Counted from the stretch's first letter, positions 45,181 through 54,089 are shown. The stretch is 64,000 nucleotides of DNA from Paenibacillus typhae (GCF_900099765.1 NZ_FNDX01000015.1:47452-111451); one strand, 5' to 3'. The notes: a model not told the origin generated them from the letters alone. Numbers and translations are program-made.

Positions 45181-46539
45181 TTGTCCTCTTCATCACTAAT
45201 GGAGCCAACCCCCGAAAAGCGTTCATCTGACGTCCAGGGACTGTTGCTTCGCCGGAGCCGCAGTATTGCTGCGGAGTGGCTCCGCATGCTGGCTGTTACC
45301 CTTGTTCTCGGAATCCTATATGTTTGGCGGGGCGGAGCCTCGCTTCTGTTTCTGCTCGTTGCCAGCGGACTGCTGATGGGCGGCGGGCTGCTGCTGCAGG
45401 CCTTCGGGCCGCGGCGGTTTGAAATTACGCGCAGCATAACCCCGAGCCGTCCGGTAGCCGGGGACAGCCTGCTTGTCGAAGTGCAGGTCAGCTTCTCGAC
45501 CCGGCTTCCGGTTCCCTGGATGATTCTTACCGATTATTGGGGCGGAGGTTGGCACCGGGAGCTGCTGTTCCCCGGTTTCCGGCGCTCTTTCCGGTATTCC
45601 TACAGGCTTAACGAGGTGCCCCGGGGAATTCACCGGTTGTACGGCAGCCGGGTCAGCTGGGGGGATCCGGCAGGCCTGTTCACCGGGGAGACCCGGCTGG
45701 AAGCCCGGGAGAGCCTGAAGGTGCTTCCAAAACCGCTCTACATCAGAGCAGGACTGCCGGAGAGCAGCCGCAGCGCCGGAGAAATGCTGCCGAAGCGGGG
45801 GCGCAGCAGCGGGGAGTCGGCGGATATCCGCCATTATATACCGGGTGATCCGCTGAACCGGATCCACTGGAAGAGCAGTGCAAGCAAAGGTACGCTCCAG
45901 AGCCGGGTGCCGGAGAAAGAAGAAGGGCGGATGTCCTGCATCGTGCTGGCCAATTGTCCGGGGAATTATGAAATACCCTTCAGCGCCTTGTCGCCGCGCA
46001 GCCAGCGAGAGAAGGGAAATCCGGCCTTTGAGCGGGCGGTATCCGCAGCGATGGGGCTGATGCTGTCCGCTGAGCGCACCGGGGGGTATGTCCAGCTGTT
46101 TACCGGAGGCTGGCCAGAAGGAATGGCCAGATATGAGGGGCTGGGTAAAATCCCCTCCAGGGTACAGGATATGCTTACGGAAATTACGCCCGGCGGAACA
46201 CGGAGCCTCGCCCGGCTCCTGGAGGATGCTTCGCAGCACTGGATTCCGGGTATGACGGTGGCTGTCATTACCGGCCGGCTGGAGGAGGAAGCCGCCCGGA
46301 TACTTGCCCGGTTCCTGGTGCAGGGAGTGAAGGTGGAGCTGTATTATGTGTGGGATCAGCCTTCCCCGCAGCCTGAAAGTGCTGCTGCGGGAGACTTCAG
46401 GCCGCAAGCGGCAGGAACCATCGGCGGCAGTCTGGTCCGGCTGGGCGCAAGGCTATACTGCCTGGATCCATCGGCTGCGCCTGAATGGAAGAAGGAGGGG
46501 GAGACTCATGCATTTCCGGGGAAGCCCACACTGGGGTAG
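45181..46539 (+). CDS. DUF58 domain protein
   Basis: About 452 residues. Two membrane helices lie near residues 35-75 and the DUF58 signature RHYIPGDPLNRIHWKSSASK sits in a vWA-like domain. In Bacillus the orthologue YeaD is encoded between a MoxR-type AAA+ ATPase (YeaC) and a transglutaminase protein (YebA). Here the transglutaminase gene follows with a 32-bp overlap, but no MoxR gene is upstream. TTG 45181 is preferred because AAAGGAAGGG lies about 6 nt before it; ATG 45157 has no ribosome site. The molecular role is unknown, probably envelope-related. Confidence 0.85.
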   Translation: MSSSSLMEPTPEKRSSDVQGLLLRRSRSIAAEWLRMLAVTLVLGILYVWRGGASLLFLLVASGLLMGGGLLLQAFGPRRFEITRSITPSRPVAGDSLLVEVQVSFSTRLPVPWMILTDYWGGGWHRELLFPGFRRSFRYSYRLNEVPRGIHRLYGSRVSWGDPAGLFTGETRLEARESLKVLPKPLYIRAGLPESSRSAGEMLPKRGRSSGESADIRHYIPGDPLNRIHWKSSASKGTLQSRVPEKEEGRMSCIVLANCPGNYEIPFSALSPRSQREKGNPAFERAVSAAMGLMLSAERTGGYVQLFTGGWPEGMARYEGLGKIPSRVQDMLTEITPGGTRSLARLLEDASQHWIPGMTVAVITGRLEEEAARILARFLVQGVKVELYYVWDQPSPQPESAAAGDFRPQAAGTIGGSLVRLGARLYCLDPSAAPEWKKEGETHAFPGKPTLG

Positions 46540-48994
46540 TCCGCTGCAGGGGGGAACCGGGATCACCACGCCTTCCCCTCACGGCTCCGCCTGGGAGGGA
46601 GAGGGCCTGAGGGCAGTCCCTGCTCCCGCATACCGCCCGGATGTACAACCAACCGAGAACAGCCAGACCGGTAACGGGGACAGCAATCCTCTCTACTACC
46701 GTCTGCTGTTCTCTTTGGCTATTATGGGCATGTTCATCAGCTGGCTGCTGCCGCTGCATCAGTCCATTACGGCAGCGGATACAGTGGAGCTGCTGGAGCT
46801 GCTGATGCTGTCCGCGGGGGGACTGCTCCTGTGGGGCAGCTTCCGGGTGCCTGCCATGCTGCAGTTCTGTGTACAATTTATCCTCATTGCCCTGACCTGG
46901 TACTCCGCCTGTGACAGACAGGAAGGCCCGAACTGGCTTGGTGCTTACGTATTGGGGATTCCTGCGGATGCTGCGCGGCTCTTTACAGGCAGGGTGTCAG
47001 AGCTAAGCGAGGACAGCCGACTGCTTATTCTGGTTCTGGGCTGGGGCCTGCTGGTTGCTTCCGTACAGCAGCTGGCGCTGTACAGAGGGTCCACTATTTT
47101 GTTTACAGCCGTCACTGCAGGCTATCTGCTGGTGCTTGATATTATTTTTGGAATTCATACAACAGGCTGCATAGTAGCGGCGGCAGTGCTTACGCTCTGG
47201 ATGCGGGGACTGGCCGGCCTGCAACAGCTCAAAGAGCAGACGGATCAGCAAGGGCTGCCGTATTCCCGCTGGGCAGGATTTACGCTGCTCGCAGCCTTCC
47301 TGCTGGCGGCAGCGGCCTGGACGGGCGGCTGGCTGTACGGGCCCCGCCCGGCTGCACCCGTAACCCTGCAGCCGGTGCTGGAGCAGCTGAGGCATTGGGC
47401 TGAAGGGGGGATTTCAAGCCGTACAGGGATGGAAACGTCTTCTGCCGTTACTGCGGGGACTACCGGGTATGGAACCGGTGAAGGTGAGCTTGGCGCGCCG
47501 CTGACTCCGGGCACAGCGCCTGTTTTTACAGCAGCCGTCAGCCGTCCGGTATACTGGCGGGGCGAAAGCCTTGCCTATTACGACGGCCGCCACTGGATCC
47601 GGGAAGGGATTATGTATGAGCCGCTTAATCTGACGGCACTTCCTTCGGCTGAGATGTCTGCTGCCCTGGCTGCGGATTCCTCATCCGGCAACCGGACGCT
47701 GGTTCAGCGGATTGAGCTTGCCGCCCCTGTATCCGGCGGGCTGCCGCTGTTCAGTGCAGGCACGCCGGCTGATGTCGGGCAGGTGGAACTGACGGATGGA
47801 AGCAGGCTCGGTTATGTACTGACGAATCCGGAGAAGGACCGCTTCCGTCTGCCGGTAACCTCCGGCGCGGCCGCAATCCAAGCCTATGAGGTTCAATCGC
47901 TGCTGCCTGAAAGTGATCCGGAAGCGCTGCGCAGGCTGAACGGACAAGATCCGCCGGCTATTGCCGGCCAATATCTGCAGCTGCCGGCAGAGCTTCCCGG
48001 ACGGGTCACCGCACTTGCTGCAGAGCTAATGTCCGGGGCGGAGAACCGGTACGATGCCGCCGAAGCGGTGCGCAGCTATCTCAGCAGCAGCTACCCGTAC
48101 ACCCTGGATACCCGGATTCCGCCGGCAGAGGCAGATTTCGTGGATGATTTCCTGTTCACTGCGAAGCAGGGCTACTGCGTTCATTTTGCTTCGGCGATGA
48201 CGGTCCTGCTCCGCAGCAGCGGAATTCCGGCCCGCTATGTGCAGGGCTACGGGCCCGGCACTCCCGAGCGCGGGCGCTATCTGATCACCCAGGCGGATGC
48301 CCATGCCTGGGTTGAAGTGTACTTCCCCGGCGCGGGGTGGGTCGCTTTCGACCCTACGCCGGGGGCTGGGTTGGCCGCCGCTGGTCCGGCGGCGGCTGCT
48401 GCAGCGGCGCTGGCCCCCGCGCCGCAGAAAGACCCTGCGTCCGCGCGCAGCCCCGCGGACGGCCTGCCCGCCCTGCCGCAGGCGGGCGGGACCCCGGCGC
48501 CGCCCGCTGCATCGGCGGCGCTTGTGCTCGCCGCCGCCTGGCGCTGGCGGCGGAGCCTGGCCCTGCTGCCGGCGCTGCGCCGCGGCAGCAGGGGCCGGGA
48601 GCGGCAGCTGCGCGCAGCCGTGCTGGCCTGGCGGGGCCTGGCGGCGCGGTACGGGGCGCCGCCGCCGGGGCTGACGGCCAGGGAGTACGCCGCCTCCCTG
48701 GCCATTGAGGACACGCGGCTGCGCGCCGCGGTCCGGCAGTTTGTATGCCAGTGGGAAGCCCTGGCATACAGCGCCGCGCCGCCACCCGTCCCCGCATCCC
48801 CTGACACACAGCGTCCCGGTTCCGCATTATCCGCTGGCCCGGCATACCGCAGCCCGCTAACACGCTCCGCCGCCTTACCGGGTAGCGGTCCGGCATGCGA
48901 AAGCCTGCATGCTCCCGATCCTTCTGCGCCGCAGGAGGAAGAAGCTGCCGATTTTATCAGCTGGTGTCTGGTGATTACCTTCCGGCTGGCGTAA
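46508..48994 (+). CDS. Membrane transglutaminase-like protein (TgpA/YebA type)
   Basis: About 828 residues. The N-terminal region has six or more membrane helices (about 60-270, TgpA_N type). An extracytoplasmic transglutaminase core (about 500-620) has Cys in KQGYCVHFASAMTVLL, His in DAHAWVEVYFPGAGW and Asp in VAFDPTPG. A very Ala/Pro/Arg-rich stretch follows, encoded by highly GC-rich DNA, then a DUF4129-like end. ATG 46508 is supported by GGAGGGGGAG and overlaps the DUF58 gene, so the two are probably translated together. The likely function is a cysteine-type protease or cross-linking enzyme at the membrane. Confidence 0.88.
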   Translation: MHFRGSPHWGSPLQGGTGITTPSPHGSAWEGEGLRAVPAPAYRPDVQPTENSQTGNGDSNPLYYRLLFSLAIMGMFISWLLPLHQSITAADTVELLELLMLSAGGLLLWGSFRVPAMLQFCVQFILIALTWYSACDRQEGPNWLGAYVLGIPADAARLFTGRVSELSEDSRLLILVLGWGLLVASVQQLALYRGSTILFTAVTAGYLLVLDIIFGIHTTGCIVAAAVLTLWMRGLAGLQQLKEQTDQQGLPYSRWAGFTLLAAFLLAAAAWTGGWLYGPRPAAPVTLQPVLEQLRHWAEGGISSRTGMETSSAVTAGTTGYGTGEGELGAPLTPGTAPVFTAAVSRPVYWRGESLAYYDGRHWIREGIMYEPLNLTALPSAEMSAALAADSSSGNRTLVQRIELAAPVSGGLPLFSAGTPADVGQVELTDGSRLGYVLTNPEKDRFRLPVTSGAAAIQAYEVQSLLPESDPEALRRLNGQDPPAIAGQYLQLPAELPGRVTALAAELMSGAENRYDAAEAVRSYLSSSYPYTLDTRIPPAEADFVDDFLFTAKQGYCVHFASAMTVLLRSSGIPARYVQGYGPGTPERGRYLITQADAHAWVEVYFPGAGWVAFDPTPGAGLAAAGPAAAAAAALAPAPQKDPASARSPADGLPALPQAGGTPAPPAASAALVLAAAWRWRRSLALLPALRRGSRGRERQLRAAVLAWRGLAARYGAPPPGLTAREYAASLAIEDTRLRAAVRQFVCQWEALAYSAAPPPVPASPDTQRPGSALSAGPAYRSPLTRSAALPGSGPACESLHAPDPSAPQEEEAADFISWCLVITFRLA

Positions 48995-49148
48995 TCTGCA
49001 AGCTTCAGCCCTTGGCATTTGAACGCCGGGGGAGTGTGCCTGGACAGCTTTCCCAGCAGGGCGCTTCGGATGTTCCTTATCGGTAAAGCTCCTTGCTGCT
49101 GCTGGACTTTACCGCCCAAAAGCATATAAAATGCCTGTCCTCCTTTCC

Positions 49149-49178
49149 TTGACGGTGAGAATTAACCATGAGTATAAT
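49149..49178 (+). promoter_or_regulatory. Sigma-A promoter of guaA
   Basis: TTGACG, an 18-bp spacer and TATAAT lie 28 bp before the start codon. No purine riboswitch is visible here, unlike at pbuG. Confidence 0.7.
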
Positions 49179-49205
49179 GAATCCAATAATCAAGGGAGGC
49201 ACGTA

Positions 49206-50744
49206 ATGAACAAGCCAAATGAAATTATCGTCGTTCTCGATTTTGGAGGACAGTATAACCAACTTATCGCGCGCAGAATCCGGGACCTGGGGGTATACAG
49301 CGAGCTTCTGCCGTACAATACACCAGTAGAGAAGATTAAGGCACTTTCACCTAAGGGGATTGTTTTCTCCGGTGGGCCAAGCAGTGTATATGCCGAAGAT
49401 GCGCCGCATGTAGATCCGGCTGTATATGAGCTGGGCCTGCCGATTTTCGGGATTTGCTACGGCATGCAGCTGATGGCACAGCAGCAGGGCGGCAAAGTAG
49501 AACGTGCAGCCAAGCGCGAATACGGCAAGGCGGACGTAGACTTCCAGCCTGGCTCGGTGCTTGCTGCAGGTCTTGACGGCAGCCAGACCGTATGGATGAG
49601 CCATGGTGACCACGTAGTTGAGCTTCCGGGCGGATTTAAGCTGGATGCCGGTACAGAGAGCGCTCCGATCGCGGCAATGAGCAATGACGAGAAGAAGTTT
49701 TATGCCGTGCAGTTCCATCCGGAGGTGCGCCACTCTGTGAACGGTAATGAGATGATCTCGAATTTCCTGTATGAAGTGTGCGGCTGCGAAGGCAACTGGA
49801 CAATGGAGTCCTTTATCGAGGATGCCGTTAAGGATATCCAGGATAAAGTCGGCGACAAGAAAGTGCTGTGCGCACTAAGCGGCGGTGTAGATTCCTCCGT
49901 TGTAGCCATGCTGATTCACCGGGCAATCGGCGATCAGCTGACCTGTATGTTTATCGACCACGGCCTGCTCCGCAAAGGTGAAGCCGAGAGTGTAATGGAA
50001 ACCTTTGTCGGCAAATTTGATATTAATGTGATCAAGATCGACGCACGCGACCGCTTCCTCGGCAAGCTGGCCGGCGTATCCGATCCTGAGCAGAAGCGCA
50101 AGATCATCGGCAACGAGTTCATCTACTGCTTCGACGAAGAATCGGCCAAGCTGGGCGACTTTGCCTTCCTGGCTCAAGGTACGCTGTACACAGATATCGT
50201 AGAGAGCGGTACTGCAACTGCCCAGACCATCAAATCGCATCACAATGTCGGCGGTCTGCCGGAAGACATGAAGTTCAGCCTGATCGAGCCGCTGAATACC
50301 CTGTTCAAGGACGAGGTCCGCAAGCTGGGTGAAGAGCTGGGTATGCCTCATGCGATTGTATGGCGCCAGCCGTTCCCGGGTCCGGGACTTGCTATCCGTG
50401 TACTGGGTGAAGTTACGGAGGAGAAGCTGCAGATCGTTCGTGATTCCGACTACATTCTGCGTGAGGAAATTGCCAAAGCCGGTCTGGACCGCGAAATCTG
50501 GCAGTATTTCACTGCACTTCCGAACATGAAGAGCGTGGGTGTTATGGGGGATGAGCGTACTTATTCCTACACCGTAGGTATCCGCGCGGTTACTTCCATC
50601 GACGGTATGACTGCAGACTGGGCCCGTATCCCATGGGATGTGCTTGAGAAAATCTCCGTCCGCATCGTTAACGAAGTGGACAACGTGAACCGGATCGTCT
50701 ACGACGTGACTTCCAAGCCGCCAGCAACCATCGAGTGGGAATAG
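49206..50744 (+). CDS. guaA: GMP synthase (glutamine-hydrolysing)
   Basis: A 512-residue enzyme converting XMP to GMP. The class I glutaminase domain has Cys84 in [10 protein letters not shown] and the His-Glu pair in QFHPEVRHS. The ATP pyrophosphatase domain has [10 protein letters not shown], and the C-terminal dimerisation block ends [10 protein letters not shown], the universal GuaA terminus. ATG 49206 with AGGGAGG is the start; the frame is open further upstream. Its position after the DUF58/transglutaminase pair and before pbuG matches Bacillus gene order. Confidence 0.97.
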   Translation: MNKPNEIIVVLDFGGQYNQLIARRIRDLGVYSELLPYNTPVEKIKALSPKGIVFSGGPSSVYAEDAPHVDPAVYELGLPIFGICYGMQLMAQQQGGKVERAAKREYGKADVDFQPGSVLAAGLDGSQTVWMSHGDHVVELPGGFKLDAGTESAPIAAMSNDEKKFYAVQFHPEVRHSVNGNEMISNFLYEVCGCEGNWTMESFIEDAVKDIQDKVGDKKVLCALSGGVDSSVVAMLIHRAIGDQLTCMFIDHGLLRKGEAESVMETFVGKFDINVIKIDARDRFLGKLAGVSDPEQKRKIIGNEFIYCFDEESAKLGDFAFLAQGTLYTDIVESGTATAQTIKSHHNVGGLPEDMKFSLIEPLNTLFKDEVRKLGEELGMPHAIVWRQPFPGPGLAIRVLGEVTEEKLQIVRDSDYILREEIAKAGLDREIWQYFTALPNMKSVGVMGDERTYSYTVGIRAVTSIDGMTADWARIPWDVLEKISVRIVNEVDNVNRIVYDVTSKPPATIEWE

Positions 50745-50747
50745 ATC

Positions 50748-50797
50748 AAAAAGAGCTGAAAGCCCAGGTATTTATTGGGTTTTCAGCTCTTTTTTAA
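50748..50797. terminator. Bidirectional terminator after guaA
   Basis: AAAAAGAGCTGAAAGCCCA pairs with TGGGTTTTCAGCTCTTTTTT. Confidence 0.87.
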
Positions 50798-50811
50798 GTT
50801 TACTAAGAGAT

Positions 50812-51147
50812 TTATAACGACACTGCAGCATCCATTTCTACCTTGAATAAGGGATCAATTAGACTTGAAACCACAACCAGTGTCATTGCTGGCTTAGTGT
50901 CCTTTAAGTAATTGGATAATTTGCTCCTAACGGCATATAAGTATTCTCTATCCGTAATGTAAATGTTCATTTTTGCAATGTTCGATATTTCAGCATTGTT
51001 TTCCGTAAGTATTGCATCTATTTTTGCAATTACTATATCTAATTGATCTTCAATCAGGTCAGGAATACTTTCTTCTATTTGAGGAGTTTGACCTGATATT
51101 AAAAGTAGCGGCCGATTAACAATAATGCTGTTTTGATATATAGCCAT
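50812..51147 (-). CDS. RidA/YjgF family protein without the catalytic arginine
   Basis: A 111-residue Rid-family trimer-fold protein, recognisable by LLLISGQTPQI near the start, NIAKMNIYITD in the middle and LFKVEMDAAV at the end. RidA enzymes that deaminate reactive enamines and imines have an Arg in the PARS motif; here the equivalent is PAMT, so Met replaces Arg. It therefore probably belongs to one of the Rid subfamilies without that activity. The DNA is clearly more AT-rich than guaA beside it. A weak ribosome site (GGGAG) precedes the ATG. Confidence 0.8.
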   Translation of the reverse strand: MAIYQNSIIVNRPLLLISGQTPQIEESIPDLIEDQLDIVIAKIDAILTENNAEISNIAKMNIYITDREYLYAVRSKLSNYLKDTKPAMTLVVVSSLIDPLFKVEMDAAVSL

Positions 51148-51252
51148 AAAGGGTGCTCCCTTCCAGAAAATATAATATATTTTATCATAAATCTCTTAAT
51201 TGATATGCTATTCAGATAAGTATGTATGTATTTTCAGGCCGGCTGCGCTAGC

Positions 51253-51756
51253 TTATTTTTTTAACATTTCTTTTTTGAAAAAGTAGGTAACGACACCAAA
51301 GGCTGCACCGCTGATAAACCAGATAAGAGGGGAGAACCAATGGATTTCCAGCTCTTCACCGGCCAAAGCCGGAAGCAGGAACTCCATCAGGATTAACATG
51401 GTAAAGCCCCACTGGATACCTGCAAGGGTAAATTTTTTCCGCAATCCTGTAATGATTTTCTTATAATCTGCTTCTATGTCATACTCGGTTTCTGCAATTC
51501 CGGTTTTTCGGAGTCTGAACAAGATATTGTAGGATACGAGCTGGTTCACTATAAATAAAGCAATAGTGCCAAAGGTAAAGGTGCGGTTTATCGTATCGAC
51601 AATCAAACTAATCAGCATAAGACCGGTTGTCAAGTAAAAGGCATGCATACAGGCACCGGCAAGTATCTTATAAATTTCCCCCTGCTGATATTCATCCCTC
51701 TCGTCCAGATAGCCGATAAAGGGCTTCAGCATTCTTTTCTCCAAATTACTCAGCAT
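51253..51756 (-). CDS. Four-helix membrane protein of unknown function, paired with an HTH regulator
   Basis: 167 residues with about four membrane segments in two pairs (about 37-55 and 60-78, then about 112-130 and 140-158) separated by a charged loop (TEYDIEADYKKIITGLRKKF). It resembles DUF3278-type proteins that are encoded after small Cro/C1-type regulators in many Firmicutes, but the family name is uncertain. Its ATG overlaps the regulator gene by 11 bp, so the two are translationally coupled. Confidence 0.7.
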   Translation of the reverse strand: MLSNLEKRMLKPFIGYLDERDEYQQGEIYKILAGACMHAFYLTTGLMLISLIVDTINRTFTFGTIALFIVNQLVSYNILFRLRKTGIAETEYDIEADYKKIITGLRKKFTLAGIQWGFTMLILMEFLLPALAGEELEIHWFSPLIWFISGAAFGVVTYFFKKEMLKK

Positions 51757-51949
51757 GATGATTAACCTCCCAGAAAAGTGTGTTCAGATCAGTGTCCAGA
51801 GCCTTGGCCAGCTTAATGCACAAATCCAGTGACGGATTGTACTTGTCATTTTCGATCAGGTTCACCGTCTGCCTGGCTACTCCGATCTCTTTGGACAGGG
51901 CAAGCTGTGACAAGCCGGACAGCTTTCTGTATTCTGCAACCCTGTTCAT
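51746..51949 (-). CDS. Cro/C1-type HTH regulator (YozG-like)
   Basis: A 67-residue protein that is almost entirely a helix-turn-helix_3 domain: YRKLSGLSQLALSKEIGVAR then QTVNLIENDKYNPSLDLCIK, ending in TLFWEV. ATG 51949 is preferred because GAGGAGGGG lies a few nt upstream; the longer frame adds only seven residues. The stop overlaps the membrane protein start. It probably controls its own two-gene unit; repeated GTCATATATA-like sequences flank its promoter. Confidence 0.88.
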   Translation of the reverse strand: MNRVAEYRKLSGLSQLALSKEIGVARQTVNLIENDKYNPSLDLCIKLAKALDTDLNTLFWEVNHHAE

Positions 51950-51966
51950 AAGCCCCTCCTCAGAAG

Positions 51967-52040
51967 TCATATATATGTGACTTTATTTGTGTTGTCATCT
52001 TAGCTGCATTTTTTTAGGATGTCAATTATATATGACAAAA
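51967..52040. promoter_or_regulatory. Promoter and candidate operators of the HTH-membrane protein pair
   Basis: On the minus strand TTGACA (52020-52025), a 17-bp spacer and TAAGAT (51997-52002) form a near-consensus promoter. GTCATATATATGTGAC (51967-51982) and ATTATATATGAC (52026-52037) carry related ATATATGAC half-sites on either side of it. Confidence 0.6.
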
Positions 52041-52112
52041 GAAATGGGAAAGATAAATTAGATGTCAGAAAAAACGCAGCTCCACCTTTCACCACATTCA
52101 TAAAAACGCCTC

Positions 52113-52156
52113 ATTTACGAACAATAACCAAAACATTACGTCCAATGTTCGTATTT
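52113..52156. promoter_or_regulatory. Inverted PurBox pair, candidate PurR operator
   Basis: ATTTACGAACAAT (52113-52125) and, on the opposite strand, AAATACGAACATT (52144-52156) each match the PurBox AWWWCCGAACWWT at 12 of 13 positions. The CGAAC-containing nonamers (52118-52126 and 52143-52151) are inverted and 16 bp apart, the known PurR geometry. The pair lies directly before the pbuG promoter. Confidence 0.75.
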
Positions 52157-52160
52157 ACCA

Positions 52161-52190
52161 TTGACAAGTCATGTGAGTTCCACCTAAAAT
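52161..52190 (+). promoter_or_regulatory. Sigma-A promoter of pbuG
   Basis: A perfect TTGACA, an 18-bp spacer and TAAAAT; transcription should begin near 52197, just ahead of the riboswitch. Confidence 0.75.
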
Positions 52191-52211
52191 AAATAAGCGT
52201 TGAGCAACAAA

Positions 52212-52281
52212 ATTATTCGTATAATTCCGGGAATTGGCCTGGAAGTTTCTACGAGGTCACCGTAATGACCTGGCTACGATT
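52212..52281 (+). ncRNA. Guanine riboswitch (purine G-box aptamer)
   Basis: The P1 arms TCGTA and TACGA enclose the conserved core TATAAT, GGAAGTTTCTAC and CCGTAATG. The base equivalent to position 74 is C (GGCTACG), as in guanine rather than adenine aptamers. It lies between promoter and pbuG coding region, where guanine should reduce transporter expression. Confidence 0.93.
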
Positions 52282-52385
52282 AAAAAGAGCGATTCCATAA
52301 GAACCTTCGGCCGTGAGGCTGGAGGGAGATGAGGGACCTTCTCTTTTTTCGGGCCGGTGTCGATCAGATGCCGGCTTTTCTGTGG
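52282..52385 (+). terminator. Expression platform of the guanine riboswitch
   Basis: AAAAAGAG (52282-52289) can pair with CTCTTTTT (52341-52348), enclosing a hairpin CCTTCGGCC / GGCTGGAGG and ending in a T run. A second hairpin GCCGG...CCGGC with TTTT follows at 52353-52379. The antiterminator partner was not determined. Confidence 0.6.
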
Positions 52386-52421
52386 GCTCATACACAACAT
52401 ACACCTTAGGGGGAGAAACAA

Positions 52422-53822
52422 TTGAACCGCTTTTTCAAATTGAAAGAAAACGGCACTACCGTACGTACAGAGATCATGGCCGGTATAACTACCTTTATGG
52501 CAATGGCCTACATCCTGTCGGTTAACCCGGGTACGCTGACTGCTTTTGGCCGCATCGACATGGGCTGGTATTCCGTATTCCTGGCAACAGCGCTGGCAGC
52601 AGGTATTTTCACGATTGCCATGGGTTTGTTCATTAACTTCCCGGTTGCGCTGGCACCTGGTATGGGCCTTAATGCATATTTTGCTTCCGTAGTACTCGCT
52701 TCACAGACGACCGACCACCCGTTCACCTGGCAGATGGGTCTGACCGCCGTATTCATTTCCGGTCTGATCTTCATTCTCCTTACGGTTACCCGAGTCCGGC
52801 AGATATTGCTTACCGCAATTCCGGACAGCCTCAAGCATGCGATTACCGTCGGTATCGGTCTTTTCATCACCATTATCGGCCTCAAGAACAGCGGTCTGAT
52901 GACAATCGGCGTTGAAGCCGGCAGCGACATTCCTGCTAACAAATTTACAGACGTTCTGTCCTTCGAGACAGTCATTCATATGGGCAGCCTGGAAAACACC
53001 AATGTCCAGCTCGTTATTATCGGCCTTCTGCTGATCGCTATTCTGATGGTGCTGCAGGTACGCGGCGCAATCCTGTTCGGTATTCTTGGTACAACGCTTG
53101 TGGCTATTCTGATGGGTGCCGTTGATTTCGGTTCGCTGAGCAGCCCGCAAACCCCTTGGGTTCCGGATTTCACCCAGCTGAACTTCATGGAATTTGACTG
53201 GGACGGCATCATGCACACCGGTATCGTATCCGCAATCGCCACCTTTACTTTTGTAGAGCTGTTTGATACTTTCGGCACACTGGTAGGTACTGCTGAACGT
53301 GCAGGCATTATGAAGAACAAAGAAGAAGGCAAGAGACGTGTGGGTAACGCAATGTTCGTAGATGCGATCGCTGTAACAGGCGGTGCAATGCTCGGTACTT
53401 CCACTACTACTGCTTATGTAGAAAGTGCTGCCGGTGTGGCTGAAGGCGGACGTACAGGTCTTACTGCCGTAACAACAGGTGTTTGCTTCTTGCTTGCACT
53501 ATTCCTTGCTCCGGTAGTTGCTCTGATTCCAGGTTCGGCTACTGCTGCTGCCCTGATCGTTGTCGGTGTGCTTATGGCCCAGTCGATCCGCGAAATTGAT
53601 TTTCAGGATATGGTTTACGCTATTCCGGCCTTCCTGACCTTCGCGATTATGCCTTTTACTTACAACATTGCTAACGGGATTTCGTTCGGTATTGTTACTT
53701 ATGTAATCCTGGCTTGTGTAGCCAACCTGGCCGGCAAAAAGAAATATGATATCCACTGGATGATGTGGGTACTGGCGGTTCTGATCGTTATGCGTTATGT
53801 ATTCTTCGGCAGCGCAGGCTAA
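52422..53822 (+). CDS. pbuG: Guanine/hypoxanthine permease, NCS2/AzgA type
   Basis: A 466-residue transporter with about 12-14 membrane helices. AzgA-type signatures are MAGITTFMAMAYILSVNPG near the start, APGMGLNAYF, and GTSTTTAYVESAAGVAEGGR. PbuG imports guanine and hypoxanthine in Bacillus. TTG 52422 is the start, with AGGGGGAG 7 nt upstream. It is controlled by two purine signals: an upstream PurBox pair and a guanine riboswitch in the leader. In Bacillus it directly follows guaA; here three minus-strand genes intervene. Confidence 0.95.
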   Translation: MNRFFKLKENGTTVRTEIMAGITTFMAMAYILSVNPGTLTAFGRIDMGWYSVFLATALAAGIFTIAMGLFINFPVALAPGMGLNAYFASVVLASQTTDHPFTWQMGLTAVFISGLIFILLTVTRVRQILLTAIPDSLKHAITVGIGLFITIIGLKNSGLMTIGVEAGSDIPANKFTDVLSFETVIHMGSLENTNVQLVIIGLLLIAILMVLQVRGAILFGILGTTLVAILMGAVDFGSLSSPQTPWVPDFTQLNFMEFDWDGIMHTGIVSAIATFTFVELFDTFGTLVGTAERAGIMKNKEEGKRRVGNAMFVDAIAVTGGAMLGTSTTTAYVESAAGVAEGGRTGLTAVTTGVCFLLALFLAPVVALIPGSATAAALIVVGVLMAQSIREIDFQDMVYAIPAFLTFAIMPFTYNIANGISFGIVTYVILACVANLAGKKKYDIHWMMWVLAVLIVMRYVFFGSAG

Positions 53823-53848
53823 GCACAACTCCATTTAATAGAACAACA

Positions 53849-53885
53849 TGACAGCTCCTTCAGGGATGAGGGGGCTGTCTTTTTG
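53849..53885 (+). terminator. Rho-independent terminator after pbuG
   Basis: The stem GACAGCTCC / GGGGGCTGTC is followed by TTTTTG. Confidence 0.83.
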
Positions 53886-53938
53886 TAAATATAAGGATTT
53901 ATATGTTTTACGCTATAAATCATCCTTATATTTCTCGC

Positions 53939-53980
53939 AGAAACGGCTACCGTCCTGTTTAGGACGGCTAAGCCGTTTCT
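53939..53980. repeat. Large intergenic hairpin
   Basis: AGAAACGGCT and AGCCGTTTCT enclose a second stem GTCCT / AGGAC. There is no T tract, and it does not look like a normal terminator; it may be a dispersed intergenic repeat. Confidence 0.5.
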
Positions 53981-54089
53981 ACTTGTTATTCCGGCTTTCC
54001 GGCTCTTTTTGGCTATTCCTAAACAAAGCGCGGCTGCGGTCTTTCCATCATCCAGTATTTAGATTATATTGTTGAAGAGGTGATGTAAG

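Noticed and set aside
49000..49200. Purine riboswitch upstream of guaA
   Set aside because: The core GTTTCTAC and the P1 arms are absent; only an ordinary promoter and a CGGTAAAG/CTTTACCG stem are seen.
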